A stretch of DNA of 64,000 nucleotides. Origin: Semisulcospira habei (Eukaryota; Mollusca; Gastropoda; Semisulcospiridae). The position numbers were made by a program, and so were the translations under genes. The notes under the pieces were generated by a model. It made no database searches. It worked only from the letters and a program-made list of their open reading frames with translations, and was not told the origin of the DNA. Below, piece by piece: positions 44,150 through 56,350 of the stretch (positions are counted from its first letter, which is position 1; the number at the start of each line of letters is the position of its first letter). Location: NCBI GenBank assembly GCA_036245525.1, contig BTPG01000003.1, forward strand, positions 154,220,185 through 154,284,184, in the 5' to 3' direction.

Positions 44150-44910
44150 GAATCTGCGTTGAGCGACCACCTGTTGTGCAAGAAAGTGGTCTTAAAAGAC
44201 AAGTTCTTTCTCAAGAGAATTCTTGCAGGGCAAAAAGCGTCACCTGCGTCATTAAAGATCATGATAGCCGCTCTCTTGAATTACAAGCTGGACTGTATTA
44301 CTGAAGTGCTATTTTTCTAGTCTTGCGTCGCACGTGCTGTACTACACCCAGAGGTTTTTGTATGCATATCAGATCAAAACGAAATGCACCGTTCTGTCAT
44401 CTAATGACATAGGTCACATTCACTATATGATTGCCCCCTCTCCCTCCTCCCCCCTTCCCACCCCCTTCCTTGTCCACGTTCAGTTTCTTGAGCGTTGTAA
44501 TTTACCAACAGTAACACTTTTTGCTCAAAAACCAGTTTTGTCATAAAAAAAACCCACATCGCATTCCTTTAAATCACGACCATTTTACCGTGTCAAGTTT
44601 ATTGCAGATGTCTTTACCTTTCATGTTTTTCAATTTGTCTTAATCGACATTACCTTATTACGATGGAGGTATATTGCTGCTCTCTCACGGAAACACTTTT
44701 TAATGTTAGACTCAGAATAACTAGGATTCTTCCCTAGCCCGGCTAGATTATTTTCCTTCTATGGCTTGTTTCCGGCGCACGACAAGCAGGTGATATATCT
44801 TAAAAGCGGGCACTGGAGTCAGATGAAGAGCACAAAATCGTCTTCCCATTCCAGCGCGCAGCTGAACGCATAATAGCGTCTGCCGAAGGAACACAAAGAC
44901 CTAATAAAAA
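44150..44910. other. No recognisable gene
   Basis: Unique sequence with a C-rich patch at 44432-44470. Confidence 0.4.
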
Positions 44911-44913
44911 CTC

Positions 44914-44980
44914 CACAAGAGGCATAGATTTTCAGGAGCCACCGCAAATGCAGGGGCTCATGAGAATCTATGCCTTTTGC
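44914..44980. mobile_element. Family A hairpin, copy A16
   Basis: cacaagaggcatagattttc, gagccaccgcaaatgc, mirrored to gagaatctatgccttttgc; several mismatches. Confidence 0.7.
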
Positions 44981-45067
44981 AGCTGGTTGGTGATCGTCTT
45001 TTCGTCGTAGTGTGCAACTGAACACTTGGCAACCTATTCATAAGAAAGACCAACGTAAATAGGGTCA

Positions 45068-45133
45068 GCAAGAAGCATAGATTTTCATGAGCTCCCGCAT
45101 TTCCGGGGGCTCATGAGAATCTATGCCTCTTGC
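45068..45133. mobile_element. Family A hairpin, copy A17
   Basis: gcaagaagcatagattttca, tgagctcccgcat, mirrored to atgagaatctatgcctcttgc minus its first base. It lies 88 bp from A16. Confidence 0.75.
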
Positions 45134-45366
45134 AGATGGATGTGTTTGGTGTGTGAGTGCATCAGCCTACTTAGAATTGTATCAGACAGCTCTGCCGCTT
45201 TCAGGCTTCTTCCCGCTTCCTACAGGATATCTGTGTCCGAGACTGAGGAGCGTCCAGTGTCCGTATTTCCATCCCAGCCGGACTAAGCCGCCAAATCAGT
45301 ATCTCTTTCCGCGGAGGTCCACAGATATCATCTTGGCCAGCAAGAGAAATAAGCCTTCATGAATAA

Positions 45367-45437
45367 TGTGTGCCAATCCGTGAATTTGGTCCTTAACGGC
45401 TGTAGGTAGTAATATCCAAAAACACAGACCTGCACAC
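45367..45437. repeat. Family B palindrome, copy B7 (diverged)
   Basis: gtgtgccaatccgtgaattt, ggtccttaacggc, then aatatccaaaaacacagacc, tgcacac. Confidence 0.65.
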
Positions 45438-45468
45438 AAACCTGAATACGTCATTGTTGACTGAACTG

Positions 45469-45549
45469 TTAACCCTTTGGCTGTCGGCAGCTCTTTTTGT
45501 CGCGATGATTCCTGAAGGAATCGTCACGACTACCGACAGCCAAAAAGCT
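45469..45549. mobile_element. Family E hairpin MITE, copy E2
   Basis: TTAACCCTTTGGCTGTCGGC, tctttttgtcgcgatgattc, mirror ending ctaccgacagccaaaaag. The right TTAA is lost and the right arm has lost about ten bases. Confidence 0.8.
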
Positions 45550-45771
45550 TCACTTTTGTCCCACAAATAGTTTTTTTTATAAATTCAATTTTTGTGGTAA
45601 CAATGACATTATTTGATTTCAATACTGGCGAAGCTGCTCAGACCGCATTTGGAATAAAATCTGTGGATAAATGGAACAAAGATTAGAAGTTCAACAAACT
45701 GTCAGTGGGACAAACTATTTGAATGTGTTATTGTACATAAAAGAAACATGGATCCATACCAAGTGGCTTCA

Positions 45772-45831
45772 GGAAGAGGCATAGCATCTCATGAGCCCCC
45801 GCGGGGGCTCATGAGGACCAATACCCCTCGC
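45772..45831. mobile_element. Family A hairpin, copy A18
   Basis: ggaagaggcatagcatctca, tgagcccccgcgggggct, mirror with mismatches. The loop is collapsed to ccgcgg. Confidence 0.7.
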
Positions 45832-45844
45832 AGTTGGGTGACGT

Positions 45845-45847
<3 letters not shown>

Positions 45848-45872
<25 letters not shown>
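45848..45872. repeat. T homopolymer
   Basis: About 24 T. Confidence 0.95.
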
Positions 45873-45875
<3 letters not shown>

Positions 45876-45879
45876 GAAA

Positions 45880-46567
<688 letters not shown>

Positions 46568-46569
46568 CA

Positions 46570-47313
46570 GCGACTAGAGCCCGAATTTGAGGACGGACAA
46601 GCTTGAAACTTTAGGATATTGTCCCTAAAAGATTTATCTCGAGAACTTTTTTGATTTTTATTTATTAAGATGCTCATTGGCAAGTAAATGACCGTTTCAC
46701 AAAAACCGGTTGATCCATACTGGAGTCCGTACTTTTTCTTGATTTTACTAGATATTGTGCATATAGCTAGATAAAAATGGACATATTGAATTAGTTCGTT
46801 AACCAGCATTGTCCCTTTAAAACTTTTTGAGTGATAATTAAATATTATATATATATATTCAGGTTTTTGGGATTAATTTCACGAATTATATGGGTTAATC
46901 TTAAAACAATTGAATCTTTGTTACGAAAAAAAATCTTCTGGTTAATAATCGCATGATTTTTTTTTCCACATACGGTATTTACATAAGCCTACAGTTTGTC
47001 TCGGCTCTCGGGTACGATAAGTCAATTGTGACCTGTATGCCCTAGGTGTGAAAATCAGACAATTTTCTGCACCACTTTTTCGGAATCATTTGTAAAACAG
47101 CTAACATAACTTTAATTTTTCTTTTACGAAAAAAAGCTATCTTCTCATTAATACCCGCATGATTTTTCATAAGTGTTTGCATAAACCTATTTGTCCCTGC
47201 CTTGGGTAGGATTGGTTCAAATTGTGACCTGTAAGCTCTAGGCATGAAAATCAGCAAGAAAATTGCAAAGTTGATCCTCTGATACGCCAAATGTTAGTAC
47301 TGCGATAAGTGAC
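46570..47313. other. AT-rich region with a diverged direct repeat
   Basis: Around 46900-47045 and 47100-47260 a diverged direct repeat (cgcatgatttttt/cgcatgatttttc, attgtgacctgta, tgtgaaaatcag/catgaaaatcag), about 190-200 bp apart. No gene. Confidence 0.5.
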
Positions 47314-47455
47314 GTATAACATCGAGTCGTCACTATGAACACGGCGTCGTGTGACTAATGATGCCATGAAGTGAAGCTTGAAGTGACGTCATGTCGCTGC
47401 TCGTGCTAATATTTTTCTTCAGAATAGCTATGCTACGCCACACCACAGAGTTTAA
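47314..47455 (+). repeat. Interspersed repeat R2, copy 2, left part
   Basis: acacggcgtcgtgtgactaa, gatgccatgaag, cttcttcagaat match 30541-30680. It is cut at TTAA (47452-47455) by the Kolobok-like element. Confidence 0.75.
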
Positions 47456-49175
47456 GGCACCAGGCCTACCTAGAAATTAAAAAAAAAAAACACTTTTTTG
47501 AGCATGTAAAAAACAGTTACTGGTTTTATATACTTTAACATCTCTATTTTCACACACACTTTATATTTTTTTCGATAGCGTAAGTAGTTTTGGAGATATG
47601 ACGCCTCAAAGTAGGTAGGTGAGGCCCCCAGATTGAGAAAAAATCCACGAACCTAACAGGTAAGTTTCAGCTCAACCAAATAATGTGCTACTCCCTTGCG
47701 TATTTGAAACAACGAGCACCTCCCTGCTGTACGACGTCATCAAAATGGCTGCGCCCATTGATTACAAGCGTGGTTGAGCTTTATTCTGACTTTCTACGCG
47801 GATTTTGTGCAAACTTCTGAGGTTTACATTAGCAAAGATGCCAGGAGACAAGAAATCTGGTGGAAAACGACTACTAAAGCATAAATTTCACTGCAATCAA
47901 TACCCCAAAAAAGGTAAAAATGAATCTGAAGTTGTTTTATCGGTAAGTACTTTTGAAAGGAGTGTTGACCAGAGCAATCATTGTGAAAGTGAAACTGACA
48001 TTTCTGGTGACAATGACACTGAATCGAAAGCTGGGACCACGCCCACTCGGTCAGATATGAAGATTTACAACTTATATGACTTCTCCGGTGAGTCTGAGAG
48101 TGACAGTGAAAGTGTCAGTGATGCAGAAGTTAATCATGACCAAATGTTCCAGGGGTATAGACTAATATTGATGTGGACATTCTGAACAATTTTAAAGACC
48201 TGGCTGCAACGTCTCTTCTTCGAAAGTGTCTGGAGGGCTACACGCAAAATTCCAACGAGTGTGTGAACAGTGTGATCTGGATTTTCTGTCCCAAGAGGAA
48301 AAAACATGGGTTAACTACAGTGAACACAGCAGTTTTTGCTGCAGTCTGTCTGTTCAATGATGGTGCAGTGACTTTGAAAGCTATTGTTGAGAATATGGGT
48401 ATCAGTGTCGGTGCATTCTCTCACCGGATCTTTGAGAGCAAGGACACTTTGAGGGTTATAACATCCCAGAGGCAAGCCCAGCAGGCAACAAAAGAGTTCA
48501 GGAGGAAGCAGAGTTGCAGGAGACTTGGCAGGGATGAAGACCAAGCTGACAGAGAAGGATTTCCCTATCTGGCAGGTGGCCACTAGTCTGGATGTAACAA
48601 GTAAGACTCAATTTCCCTATTGAAATTTTCTCCGAAAATCGCTGTCGTTTACCACTATAAACACCATAAAATCCACAATTTTCAACCTAGAGCCACAACA
48701 TATGGCTTAAAATAAAGCATAAGTGTGTCTGGCGTCTGAACTAGAAGAATTACTAATGCTTTGTAATGGACAAAGTTATGAGCTATCAAGATGTCATTAT
48801 TTAGTTATAATTTATTACCGAATTCAAACCACGGTTATCAAATACATATTAATCTCAGGATGTTTCTTCTAGAATACACGCCAGATATGAGTCTAAATAA
48901 GGTTGTGACAAAAGAACAGGTTCCCACATGGGGTGTGTGTGAAAATATGATGTTTGCAGTACACAGCATGATAAATCAGCCAATTTTTAAAAATTATTAT
49001 TATTAATTATTTAAAACCCTTTTAATGCAAAAATATTCCCAAATCAACCTGTTTACCATAAAATATCACCAAAATGCTACACTGTGTCAAAATTTCATCA
49101 GGACTGATATTCCAAACAGAACATTGATTGTTTTTGGGTCAAAACTTGGACCAATTTCTAGGTAGGCCTGCCCCC
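47456..49175 (+). mobile_element. Kolobok-like DNA transposon, 1720 bp, internally deleted
   Basis: The termini are GGCACCAGGCCTACCTAGAA and, on the opposite strand, GGGGGCAGGCCTACCTAGAA, flanked by TTAA at 47452-47455 and 49176-49179. The R2 repeat continues on both sides. TTAA duplication and GG-starting termini fit the Kolobok superfamily. The coding remains lack the central catalytic part, so it is non-autonomous. Confidence 0.8.
47838..48585 (+). pseudogene. Remnant transposase (Mutator/Kolobok-like)
   Basis: ATG 47838 starts a basic N-terminus (MPGDKKSGGKRLLKHKFHC) followed by an acidic Ser-rich stretch (SGESESDSESVSDAE). After a frame change near 48150-48170 comes LLRKCLEGYTQNSNECVNSV, IWIFCPKRKKHGLTTVN and AVCLFNDGAVTLKAIVENMG, which I recognise as the C-terminal region of metazoan Mutator-like/Kolobok transposases (the TQN-E-N-IW-CPK pattern). 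The central several hundred residues with the catalytic acids are absent. Stop near 48584. Family recognition is from memory of the motif pattern. Confidence 0.6.
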
Positions 49176-49492
49176 TTAAGAATGGCGGGAATCACCGTGT
49201 GCTCGTCTTTTATGTGTGCCAGTTTGTGTGGATCAGAAGGGCTTTAGAGTAGAAGGAGATGGGTTTCTGTCGCTACACGAGCCCACAGTGCGTACTAATG
49301 GAGGGAAGTCATTCCGTCCGTCTTTATTTGTGTGCGCCGCCGTGTGTGTTGATCAGAGGTTGGCTTAGAGAGGAGAGAAATGAATCAGCATTATTAAGCC
49401 TAAAAATGTGAACAACTCTGAATGTTCCTAAAAGATAAACGCATGTGAGCTCCAAACAATACGGTAGACTTTAGGATGTTATCCTCATCTTG
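49176..49492 (+). repeat. Interspersed repeat R2, copy 2, right part
   Basis: Starts at TTAA with gaatggcggg (copy 1: aatggcggg). It holds an internal direct duplication of cgtctttat(ttg)tgtgtgc-like sequence (49181-49245 and 49300-49362). gatcagaggttgg at 49351 is the empty site for the 147-bp foldback found in copy 1. Confidence 0.75.
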
Positions 49493-49778
49493 TTTGTTTT
49501 TGTGTTGTTTCCTTGTCGTTTCTTTGTTTGCTTCTTTGATTTGTTTATTTGTTTGTTTCACTTTCAGTTTCATGCAAATACACCCACTTCTAGAAAGAAT
49601 AGGTCTACTTAAGTCATTTGTCCTAGACCTCTCAGTTACGTGTCGTCTGCTATTCACTGCCGACACGTGACACACGGACTTCAACGGATGATGCCAAATT
49701 TGTAATCAAAGGCTATGTCTTAAACCAAGACGACTTTCTCAAAATGTGTCGGGATGTAATTTTTTTTTTTTAATGTAA

Positions 49779-49844
49779 GCAAGAAGCATGGAATTTCATG
49801 AGTCTCTGCGTAAGCAGTGACTCATTAAATTCTATGCCTCTTGC
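49779..49844. mobile_element. Family A hairpin, copy A19
   Basis: gcaagaagcatggaatttca, tgagtctctgcgt, mirror actcattaaattctatgcct. The variant aattt/aaatt pairs within the copy. Confidence 0.75.
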
Positions 49845-50125
49845 GGATGATAATGTCTCCAAATGGACAATCCAGACAAACGTCCCCAAGTTCAGGATCT
49901 AAATGGAGCCGATCTGTTAACAAAACTCGAGTTACTCTTTTTAACCCATGCAGGCGGAGTTTTGCATGGGAATCTGTTCATATTTCAGATCAGGGAAGGG
50001 GGGTGGCAGCAGGACTGGCACAGAAGGTGGAAACGTGATAAAACTGTAGAAAATGTGAGACAGCCAGAGGGCTTTTTTTCAAATGCTGCAAGTTTCTGTC
50101 TGTAAATTTCTTTTGGATTCAGCAG

Positions 50126-50126
<1 letters not shown>

Positions 50127-50172
<46 letters not shown>
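50127..50172. repeat. (GTT)n microsatellite
   Basis: About 15 trinucleotide units. Confidence 0.95.
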
Positions 50173-50174
<2 letters not shown>

Positions 50175-50395
50175 AGAAAAAAACATACTTGTTGTATTTT
50201 AGAAAAAACTCATTTCTCTGCTATTATGGGCATTGTACTAGCACCAAAAAAGGTTTAGTTCCTTGTTGATCATTTACTGGTGTGTTGCTCCATGTGTTGA
50301 CCTGTTCCATGTTGATTTGGTCTCTGAGAGCTGAGCCAGCGGCTGGCTGGGTGGTTGGATGGCTGGCTGGTTGGTTGTTCTCCTAAGACTAACTT

Positions 50396-50565
50396 TTAAA
50401 CCATTCAGCCCACACAGTACAACAAGATATTAATATTAAAGGCGCCAAGCTGTTCTGTCACCACCCTTGACCTATCATGGTCGATCTGTCTCCTTTGGTG
50501 TAATCTAGTCTTCAAAGAAGAACTCTGAAATTTGGGAATTACGTCTTTAGGGTTCAATGTGTTAA
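50396..50565. mobile_element. Family C MITE, copy C7 (left arm lost)
   Basis: TTAAACCATTCAGCCCACAC left; core starts aaggcgccaagctgttctgt, then caccacccttgacctatcat, ggtcgatctgtctcc; right atttgggaattacgtcttta to gtgTTAA. Confidence 0.75.
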
Positions 50566-50570
50566 CTATC

Positions 50571-50630
50571 GGGGCTCGTAGGGACTGACATAGGGGCTCA
50601 TGAGAGTCTATGTCTCCTGCAGATGGGTTG
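50571..50630. mobile_element. Family A half element, copy A20
   Basis: ggggctcatgagagtctatg, tctcctgcagatggg: right arm and shoulder only, starting beside the TTAA of C7. Confidence 0.6.
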
Positions 50631-50837
50631 AGTTTGCTGAAAGACTCGCTATATTCACAAACATAAGCATCGTAGAAGGTCTCACAGTCGGCCGGGAAGC
50701 CATAGATGGCGAAGAAGGGAATGAATTGAGGACGGACAGAAAGGATTTATCGAGGACTGAGGTGTTCAGTTCAGTTCATTCGAGATCTGGCGTAGTGTCA
50801 CAGTGCATGACAGTGGCCGGAATGAAACCGTCGCTCA

Positions 50838-50973
50838 GGTCTTAGCCTACACTGTAATATACTAACGATCAAAAGAAATGCGACATTTTTGGAATCATCG
50901 GAAACACTAACGTGTTTCGATGGTTCTGAAAATGGAGCATTTCTTTTGCTAGTCAGTACTGTAGGCTAAGACT
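50838..50973. repeat. Family D palindrome, copy D2, with extended arms
   Basis: Core gaaatgcgacatttttggaa, tcatcggaaacact and mirror. Outside it gtcttagcctaca at 50839-50852 is mirrored by tgtaggctaagac at 50960-50973, so symmetry extends past the usual family D end. Confidence 0.85.
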
Positions 50974-51837
50974 TCTGGCTTAGACATGGCCGATGGGTGT
51001 GGCAGCTTTCATGCATACCACACCTGACATTTATTAAGGGCGCCTGAGCCCGGGTAGCGGAGGGATATAGCTGTGCGGTCAAAAGGACTTTAGTGTGTAT
51101 TTGTGTGTGAAAGTGAGCCAAAGTGGAGGCGGGTCAGGTGACACAGGGCACCGCACGTATGCACCATCAGCTGCCATGTTTCACAAGTGTTGACACAATT
51201 TGAAAACAACTTCCCCTCCCACCCCACAAGACATGCACACACAAACAACCTGTCCTCATCACCAATCAAACTATAAATTATCTGCAAGCCTTCACAACAT
51301 AAATTGAGTTTAGACAGTTGCGCTTCCTGCTTTGATTTGTTTCCCTTAGTGATATTTTCATTTGTTTATCCGAGTCGTCACCAACGTGTGAAGAGAGGTT
51401 AAGTTAGAATTTTAATTTCTCACCACGATAACTACATGTATTATCAAACCGGTCCCGAATGTCCCCTCCCCTCCTTCCCACTGCTACCCCCTCCCCCCTC
51501 CCCCCCCCACCCCATCACCGCTGTTGCTCCAAAAAGGAAGAAGAAAAAGTGCAAAATAAAAGAAAGACGATTTTTACAAAATCTGTATTTTTACGAAGTG
51601 CTGAAAGTTCAAAGTCACATGTTCCGTGGCGTGTTAAACCCCAGTAATCACATTTTCTGTGCATGTTTTGTGTTTTTTTTAATATTTTTTTTAATAGAGG
51701 AAACATTTTTTCTAGGTTTTATTTTGTACCCACATTGTTTACCGTCGAACGCAGCGCTGCCACAAGTTCGTGATAATGCGTTCTTCAAAAATGTTCTACG
51801 ACTAAATCCCTTCCTTGCCTGCAAAGTACGTACATTT
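50974..51837. other. No recognisable gene
   Basis: Unique sequence; C-rich patch at 51450-51515. Confidence 0.4.
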
Positions 51838-52033
51838 TGTTCAAAACTTCTGAAATCTTTGCTCATTCAACGACCAACAGCCAAAAACCGTCCAAAAATC
51901 ATGGACACAAAGTGGTCTCAGGGAGAGACATAGATCCTCATGAGCCCCCGCAGTCGCAGGGGTTCATGATGATCTATGCCTCTTGCAGCTGAATCGCCGA
52001 AGAGTTCACTTTTTCTCGGCAGTGAAGTGGTAA
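51838..52033. mobile_element. Family A MITE, copy A21
   Basis: Reverse orientation; shoulder cttctgaaatctttgctcat, tcaacgaccaacagcc; hairpin 51921-51986; right end tctcggcagtgaagtgGTAA. Confidence 0.75.
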
Positions 52034-52411
52034 CTGCCGACGTGACCGTAAAAAAACAAAGCCGGTCTCACGCGGTAAATTTGACACTACAAGGCTTCGC
52101 GCTGATGTCAATTTACAGACACAGGCAGGGGAAGCGCAACTGTGCTCTGAAATTGCGTTTCGTCTGACTTCCAGTCACTCTTTTTTTCCGGGTCAGTCGA
52201 AACCTTATGTATACACAGTTTTAAATCAAGGTTGTTTATCCATAGGCCTGTCACAGTGTTCACAACTGCTGGCTTCCTGTGATTTTGAACAATCTCGTCT
52301 AGAGCTACCTCATTAATGTTTACTGCCACAGCAACATCAATATGGGATGAACAGACCTTTACGTTTGATATGGTGTGCCTGACTTCATAAGCACGTCTTG
52401 AGTCCATACAC

Positions 52412-52695
52412 TATAATAGTGAGCCGGTTACGTCTGCAACGAACGATCTCCCAACAACGAACGAGAGCGAAGTCACGGCGGATAACCAGGGTGTACCAGA
52501 AGCGTAGACAGCACTCCAAGCATCTCCAAGGGGCATAGATCCTCATGGGCCCTGTGGGCTCATGAGGATCTATGCGTCTTGGAGATGTTTGGAGTGTTGT
52601 TTGTACTTAAAGACCAAGCTGGATAACCGCCGTGACTTCGCTCTCGTTCGTTGTTGGGAGTCTTTCGTTGCAAACGTAACCTCACTACTAAGCTA
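52412..52695. mobile_element. Large foldback element with a family A hairpin at its centre
   Basis: Outer arms: cccaacaacgaacgagagcg then aagtcacggcgg at 52451-52482, mirrored at 52627-52661. Mid arms: gcactccaagcatctccaag mirrored by cttggagatgtttggagtg. Centre 52527-52582: ggcatagatcctcatgggcc, ctgtgggctcatgaggatct. Arms about 135 bp with mismatches and a small unpaired part at 52487-52510. Confidence 0.85.
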
Positions 52696-52745
52696 ATCAG
52701 CACTACCATGGAGCCGTAATGGAAGGGAAAGCTAGGTTGATTTTA

Positions 52746-52820
52746 CTGATCCCCCCTCCCCCCCCCCCCCCCCCCTCTCCTCCCCCCCCCTCCCCCCCCC
52801 CTTTTTTTTTTTATTTTTTT
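52746..52820. repeat. C-rich then T-rich tract
   Basis: Near-pure C with T interruptions to about 52801, followed by a T-rich run. Confidence 0.95.
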
Positions 52821-52904
52821 ATTTTCACTACCTTTATATCGCCCTTCCGCGCCTCCATTCCACAGCGTCCCACTTCAGTTTTCGATCCAGAGAGACCATA
52901 GCCT

Positions 52905-53433
52905 TTCCAGGAATCATACACACGTTACGTTCACTATATGGCAGCTTCTGTAAAGTAGAACAGTTGTTATTCTAGAAGACCCGCTGTTTCAGGAACCCCC
53001 TAATAGCGCCTCTACTGAGACTGAGCGGCCCTAATCAATGAATCACACACGAGTTGTGTCCGGCCATGAATGTGGCTCTAAATATAGAAATCACACACGC
53101 GTTAAGTCCTATGACGGATGCTCCACCAGGAATCATACACGAGTTAAATCCCATGGCAGCGGTTCTTAATCCAGGAATCATGCATGAGTTAAGTCCCAGA
53201 CAGCGGCTCAAAATCCAGGACTAAGCACGAGCTAAGTGCCTTTACAGCGGCTCATTCGAAATCTAGGAATCATACGCAAGCTATTTGCCTTTACAGCGGC
53301 TCAAAATCCAGGAGTCATACACGAGCTAAGTCCCATGACAGTAGCTCGAAATCTAGGAATCATGCACAAGTTAAGTCCCCTGACAGCGGCTCTTTTAGAG
53401 GGCAGGGACTTAACATTTGTATGATTCCTGGAC
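52905..53433 (+). repeat. Degenerate tandem array, units of about 57-64 bp, ending in an inverted half-unit
   Basis: Seven or more units of aggaatcatacacgagttaa, gtcccatgacagcggctc. At 53403-53432 the order flips (agggacttaacatttgtatg, attcctgg). The segment cccctgacagcggctctt is shared with the array at 32930. Confidence 0.8.
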
Positions 53434-54059
53434 CTGTGTCGGAGAACAAAAAGTTGAAAAAGTATGCACCGTACAGCTGCTCGGAGCCAGTCAGGGCCAC
53501 AGAACTCTTGGAAGAAAAACAGATTCGATCCCTCCCACTGCTCAACGTTAGACAAAGTTTACAACCTTGAGAAACTTTACAATTTGAAACAAAAATGGAT
53601 AAGACGATAGATACATTGTTTTTAGGTTTTGCAAGGTCAGAGTTAGTCATGTTTGTAAGGAGAACGGGGGTAAGAAGCCGGAGGCATGAGTGGAAAAGTT
53701 TGCTGTGCATTACATATATCGAAAATATCAAGTTACGAAAGTGGGACAAACTTCAAAACCGTATGATCTTTTAACAAAAAGTCAGATTTCATTTACTTAT
53801 TTGGGGGGGGGGGGGGGGGGCGGGGGGGGGGGGGATTTGGGGATGGTGGTGGTGGTGAAGGAGTCGTTTTTAAGTTTATTTTGCATGTCACGACTGAGCA
53901 GCATTTAAGAAATTTCCCCCGGGATATGAGATGCTGTGCGTCACGTACCGCAAAAATGTTGACCACATTGAACCAAACTTCTTGTTATCGGAGGACAATG
54001 AATTACAGAAAAGAAGATATATCGACCATGAAAATTGAAAATGGTGCCAAAAGAGCTGG
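53434..54059. other. No gene seen; G run at 53803-53834
   Basis: A G homopolymer with one C, then unique DNA. Confidence 0.4.
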
Positions 54060-54119
54060 GCGTCTATCTGGCACTTTGATCGATTTTCTGTTGTTGTGTA
54101 TCAGAGCTAAGTGGGTTAA
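54060..54119. mobile_element. Decayed family C right end
   Basis: tctggcactttgatcgattt, then cagagctaagtgggTTAA. Resembles the right terminus of family C; weak on its own. Confidence 0.4.
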
Positions 54120-54196
54120 CACATTCCGGGCATGCTGCATTTGGATACGCGGTTTTATGCCGCGTATTCGAATGCGGCAGGTCTCGAACGAGTTAA
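54116..54196. mobile_element. Family F hairpin MITE, copy F2 (81 bp)
   Basis: TTAACACATTCCGGGCATGC, tgcatttggatacgcgg, mirror ending gcaggtctcgaacgagTTAA. Confidence 0.85.
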
Positions 54197-54415
54197 CCCC
54201 TTCTCAGCCAGTGGACGCAGACTGTGTGTGTTGAAACCAAGATCAATTCAACATCAAGGATGCCCAGCCATAAAAGGAACATGGATCCATACCAAGTGGT
54301 TTCGGCTAGAGGCATAGATCCTCATGAGCCCCCGCATTTGCGGGGGCTCATGAGGATCTATACCTCTTGCATTTGGATGGTGTTCAATTTTTATTGGCTG
54401 TGGAAGTAATAGGAG
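54193..54415. mobile_element. Family A MITE, copy A23, sharing TTAA with F2
   Basis: Reverse orientation: TTAACCCCTTCTCAGCCAGT, ggacgcagactg; hairpin 54305-54370 with a near-perfect mirror and loop gcatttgc; right end ggctgtggaagtaatag. Confidence 0.8.
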
Positions 54416-54579
54416 TTACATATTTCAAACGTTGCCCATGTCCAGTATTTACATTTACTCATTCAGCCCGACGCACGTAATTCCCAAATTTTGGAGGCGT
54501 CATCTAACGACTATACACCTGTTGTAGGAGATGGATCGACCGTGATAATTCAAGGGTAGTGCCAGATTAGCTTGGCGCC

Positions 54580-55325
<746 letters not shown>

Positions 55326-55446
55326 CAATCTCCTGCTGTAGTGCTTCAGGGCTAAATGGGTTAAAAGGAGGTAATAAGATCAATTTCATAACTTTAATTA
55401 TCCGCTAGAATCATCGAATTGCGGTTTTCTACGTCACGATCAGCTT

Positions 55447-55515
55447 CCGGTGCATACTGGTTGTCTCCTTCGATTGGCTAGTAGCCAGTCGAGGGAAACA
55501 ACCAGTGTGCATCCA
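55447..55515. repeat. Isolated palindrome (singleton I)
   Basis: ggtgcatactggttgtctcc, ttcgattggct, loop agt, mirror agccagtcgagggaaacaac, cagtgtgcatcc; four mismatches in 31-bp arms. Confidence 0.8.
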
Positions 55516-55731
55516 CGAGGACAAAGAATTCCCTAGATGGTGGGGATGAGTTCGGTTGGGGAGCTACAAGGAAAAATGTCTATGACCCAGGCCATTACTC
55601 AGATTACAAAAAGATTTCAATTCATTAAGCAGATAACGAAAATGAAACATGACACTGGAGCAACCTTAAAAATGTTCTGTGAAAAATACAACAATTTTTG
55701 TTTTGCATGTCAAGGCCTGCGTTAGATGTCC

Positions 55732-55782
55732 TGTATGCTGGTCTGCGATTTTTATTTTATTTTTAATATTATATTATTATTA

Positions 55783-55822
<40 letters not shown>

Positions 55823-55826
55823 TTAA
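55732..55826. repeat. Family B half arm followed by (ATT)n
   Basis: gtatgctggtctgcgatttt then T/A-rich sequence and about 18 ATT units (55770-55823). The second arm of B is missing. Confidence 0.5.
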
Positions 55827-56094
55827 ATAACAAATTCTACTTTTACTTTGTTATCGCTTTGATGATTGTTATTACCCCTAGGCCCTAAAAACAGACTTTT
55901 GTTCGTGTGCTGTGAACGTGTTTGAGGACAATATTTTGAACGTCACAGATTACGACCCTGGCCCCCATCGTGCCTCAGAGTAATAATTCAGGGGTCAAAT
56001 TTATCGTTTTTTGCTCCGTCCAGGAAACGTAAATTTACGTGACTTTAGCTTAGTGACTTTGGTTGTTATTACGTGTATCGGAACCTTTTTAGCA

Positions 56095-56350
56095 TTAACT
56101 CCTTCACTGCCAGCGGACGCGTGCAGCCAAGAGCCGCAGCCGTTCAAGGAACATAGATACAAAGTGATATCGGCAAGAGGCATAGGTCCTCATGAGCCCC
56201 CGCAACTGCGGGGGCTCATGAGGATCCATGTCTCTTGCAGCTGGATCGTGTTCACTTTTTTTTACCGCCGTGAGATAGCCTTAGTCGCCTGCTCGGCGTT
56301 AAACCCAAATAACTAAGTGTTCACTTTTTCTTCAGCAGGGAAAGGGTTAA
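56095..56350. mobile_element. Family A MITE, copy A24, complete, with SINE insertion
   Basis: TTAACTCCTTCACTGCCAGC left, cagcagggaaaggGTTAA right. Hairpin 56173-56238, near perfect. The right shoulder is broken by a SINE tail at 56261-56316. Confidence 0.9.
56261..56316 (+). mobile_element. SINE-type 3' end with 13-bp target duplication
   Basis: tttaccgccgtgagatagcc, ttagtcgcctgctcggcgtt, aaacccaaataactaa, flanked by gtgttcacttttt at 56248-56260 and 56317-56329. The same tail occurs at 60318-60380. Confidence 0.85.

Noticed and set aside
43892..44320. 142-residue plus-strand frame
   Set aside because: Runs through family C copy C6; an artefact of a stop-free palindrome.
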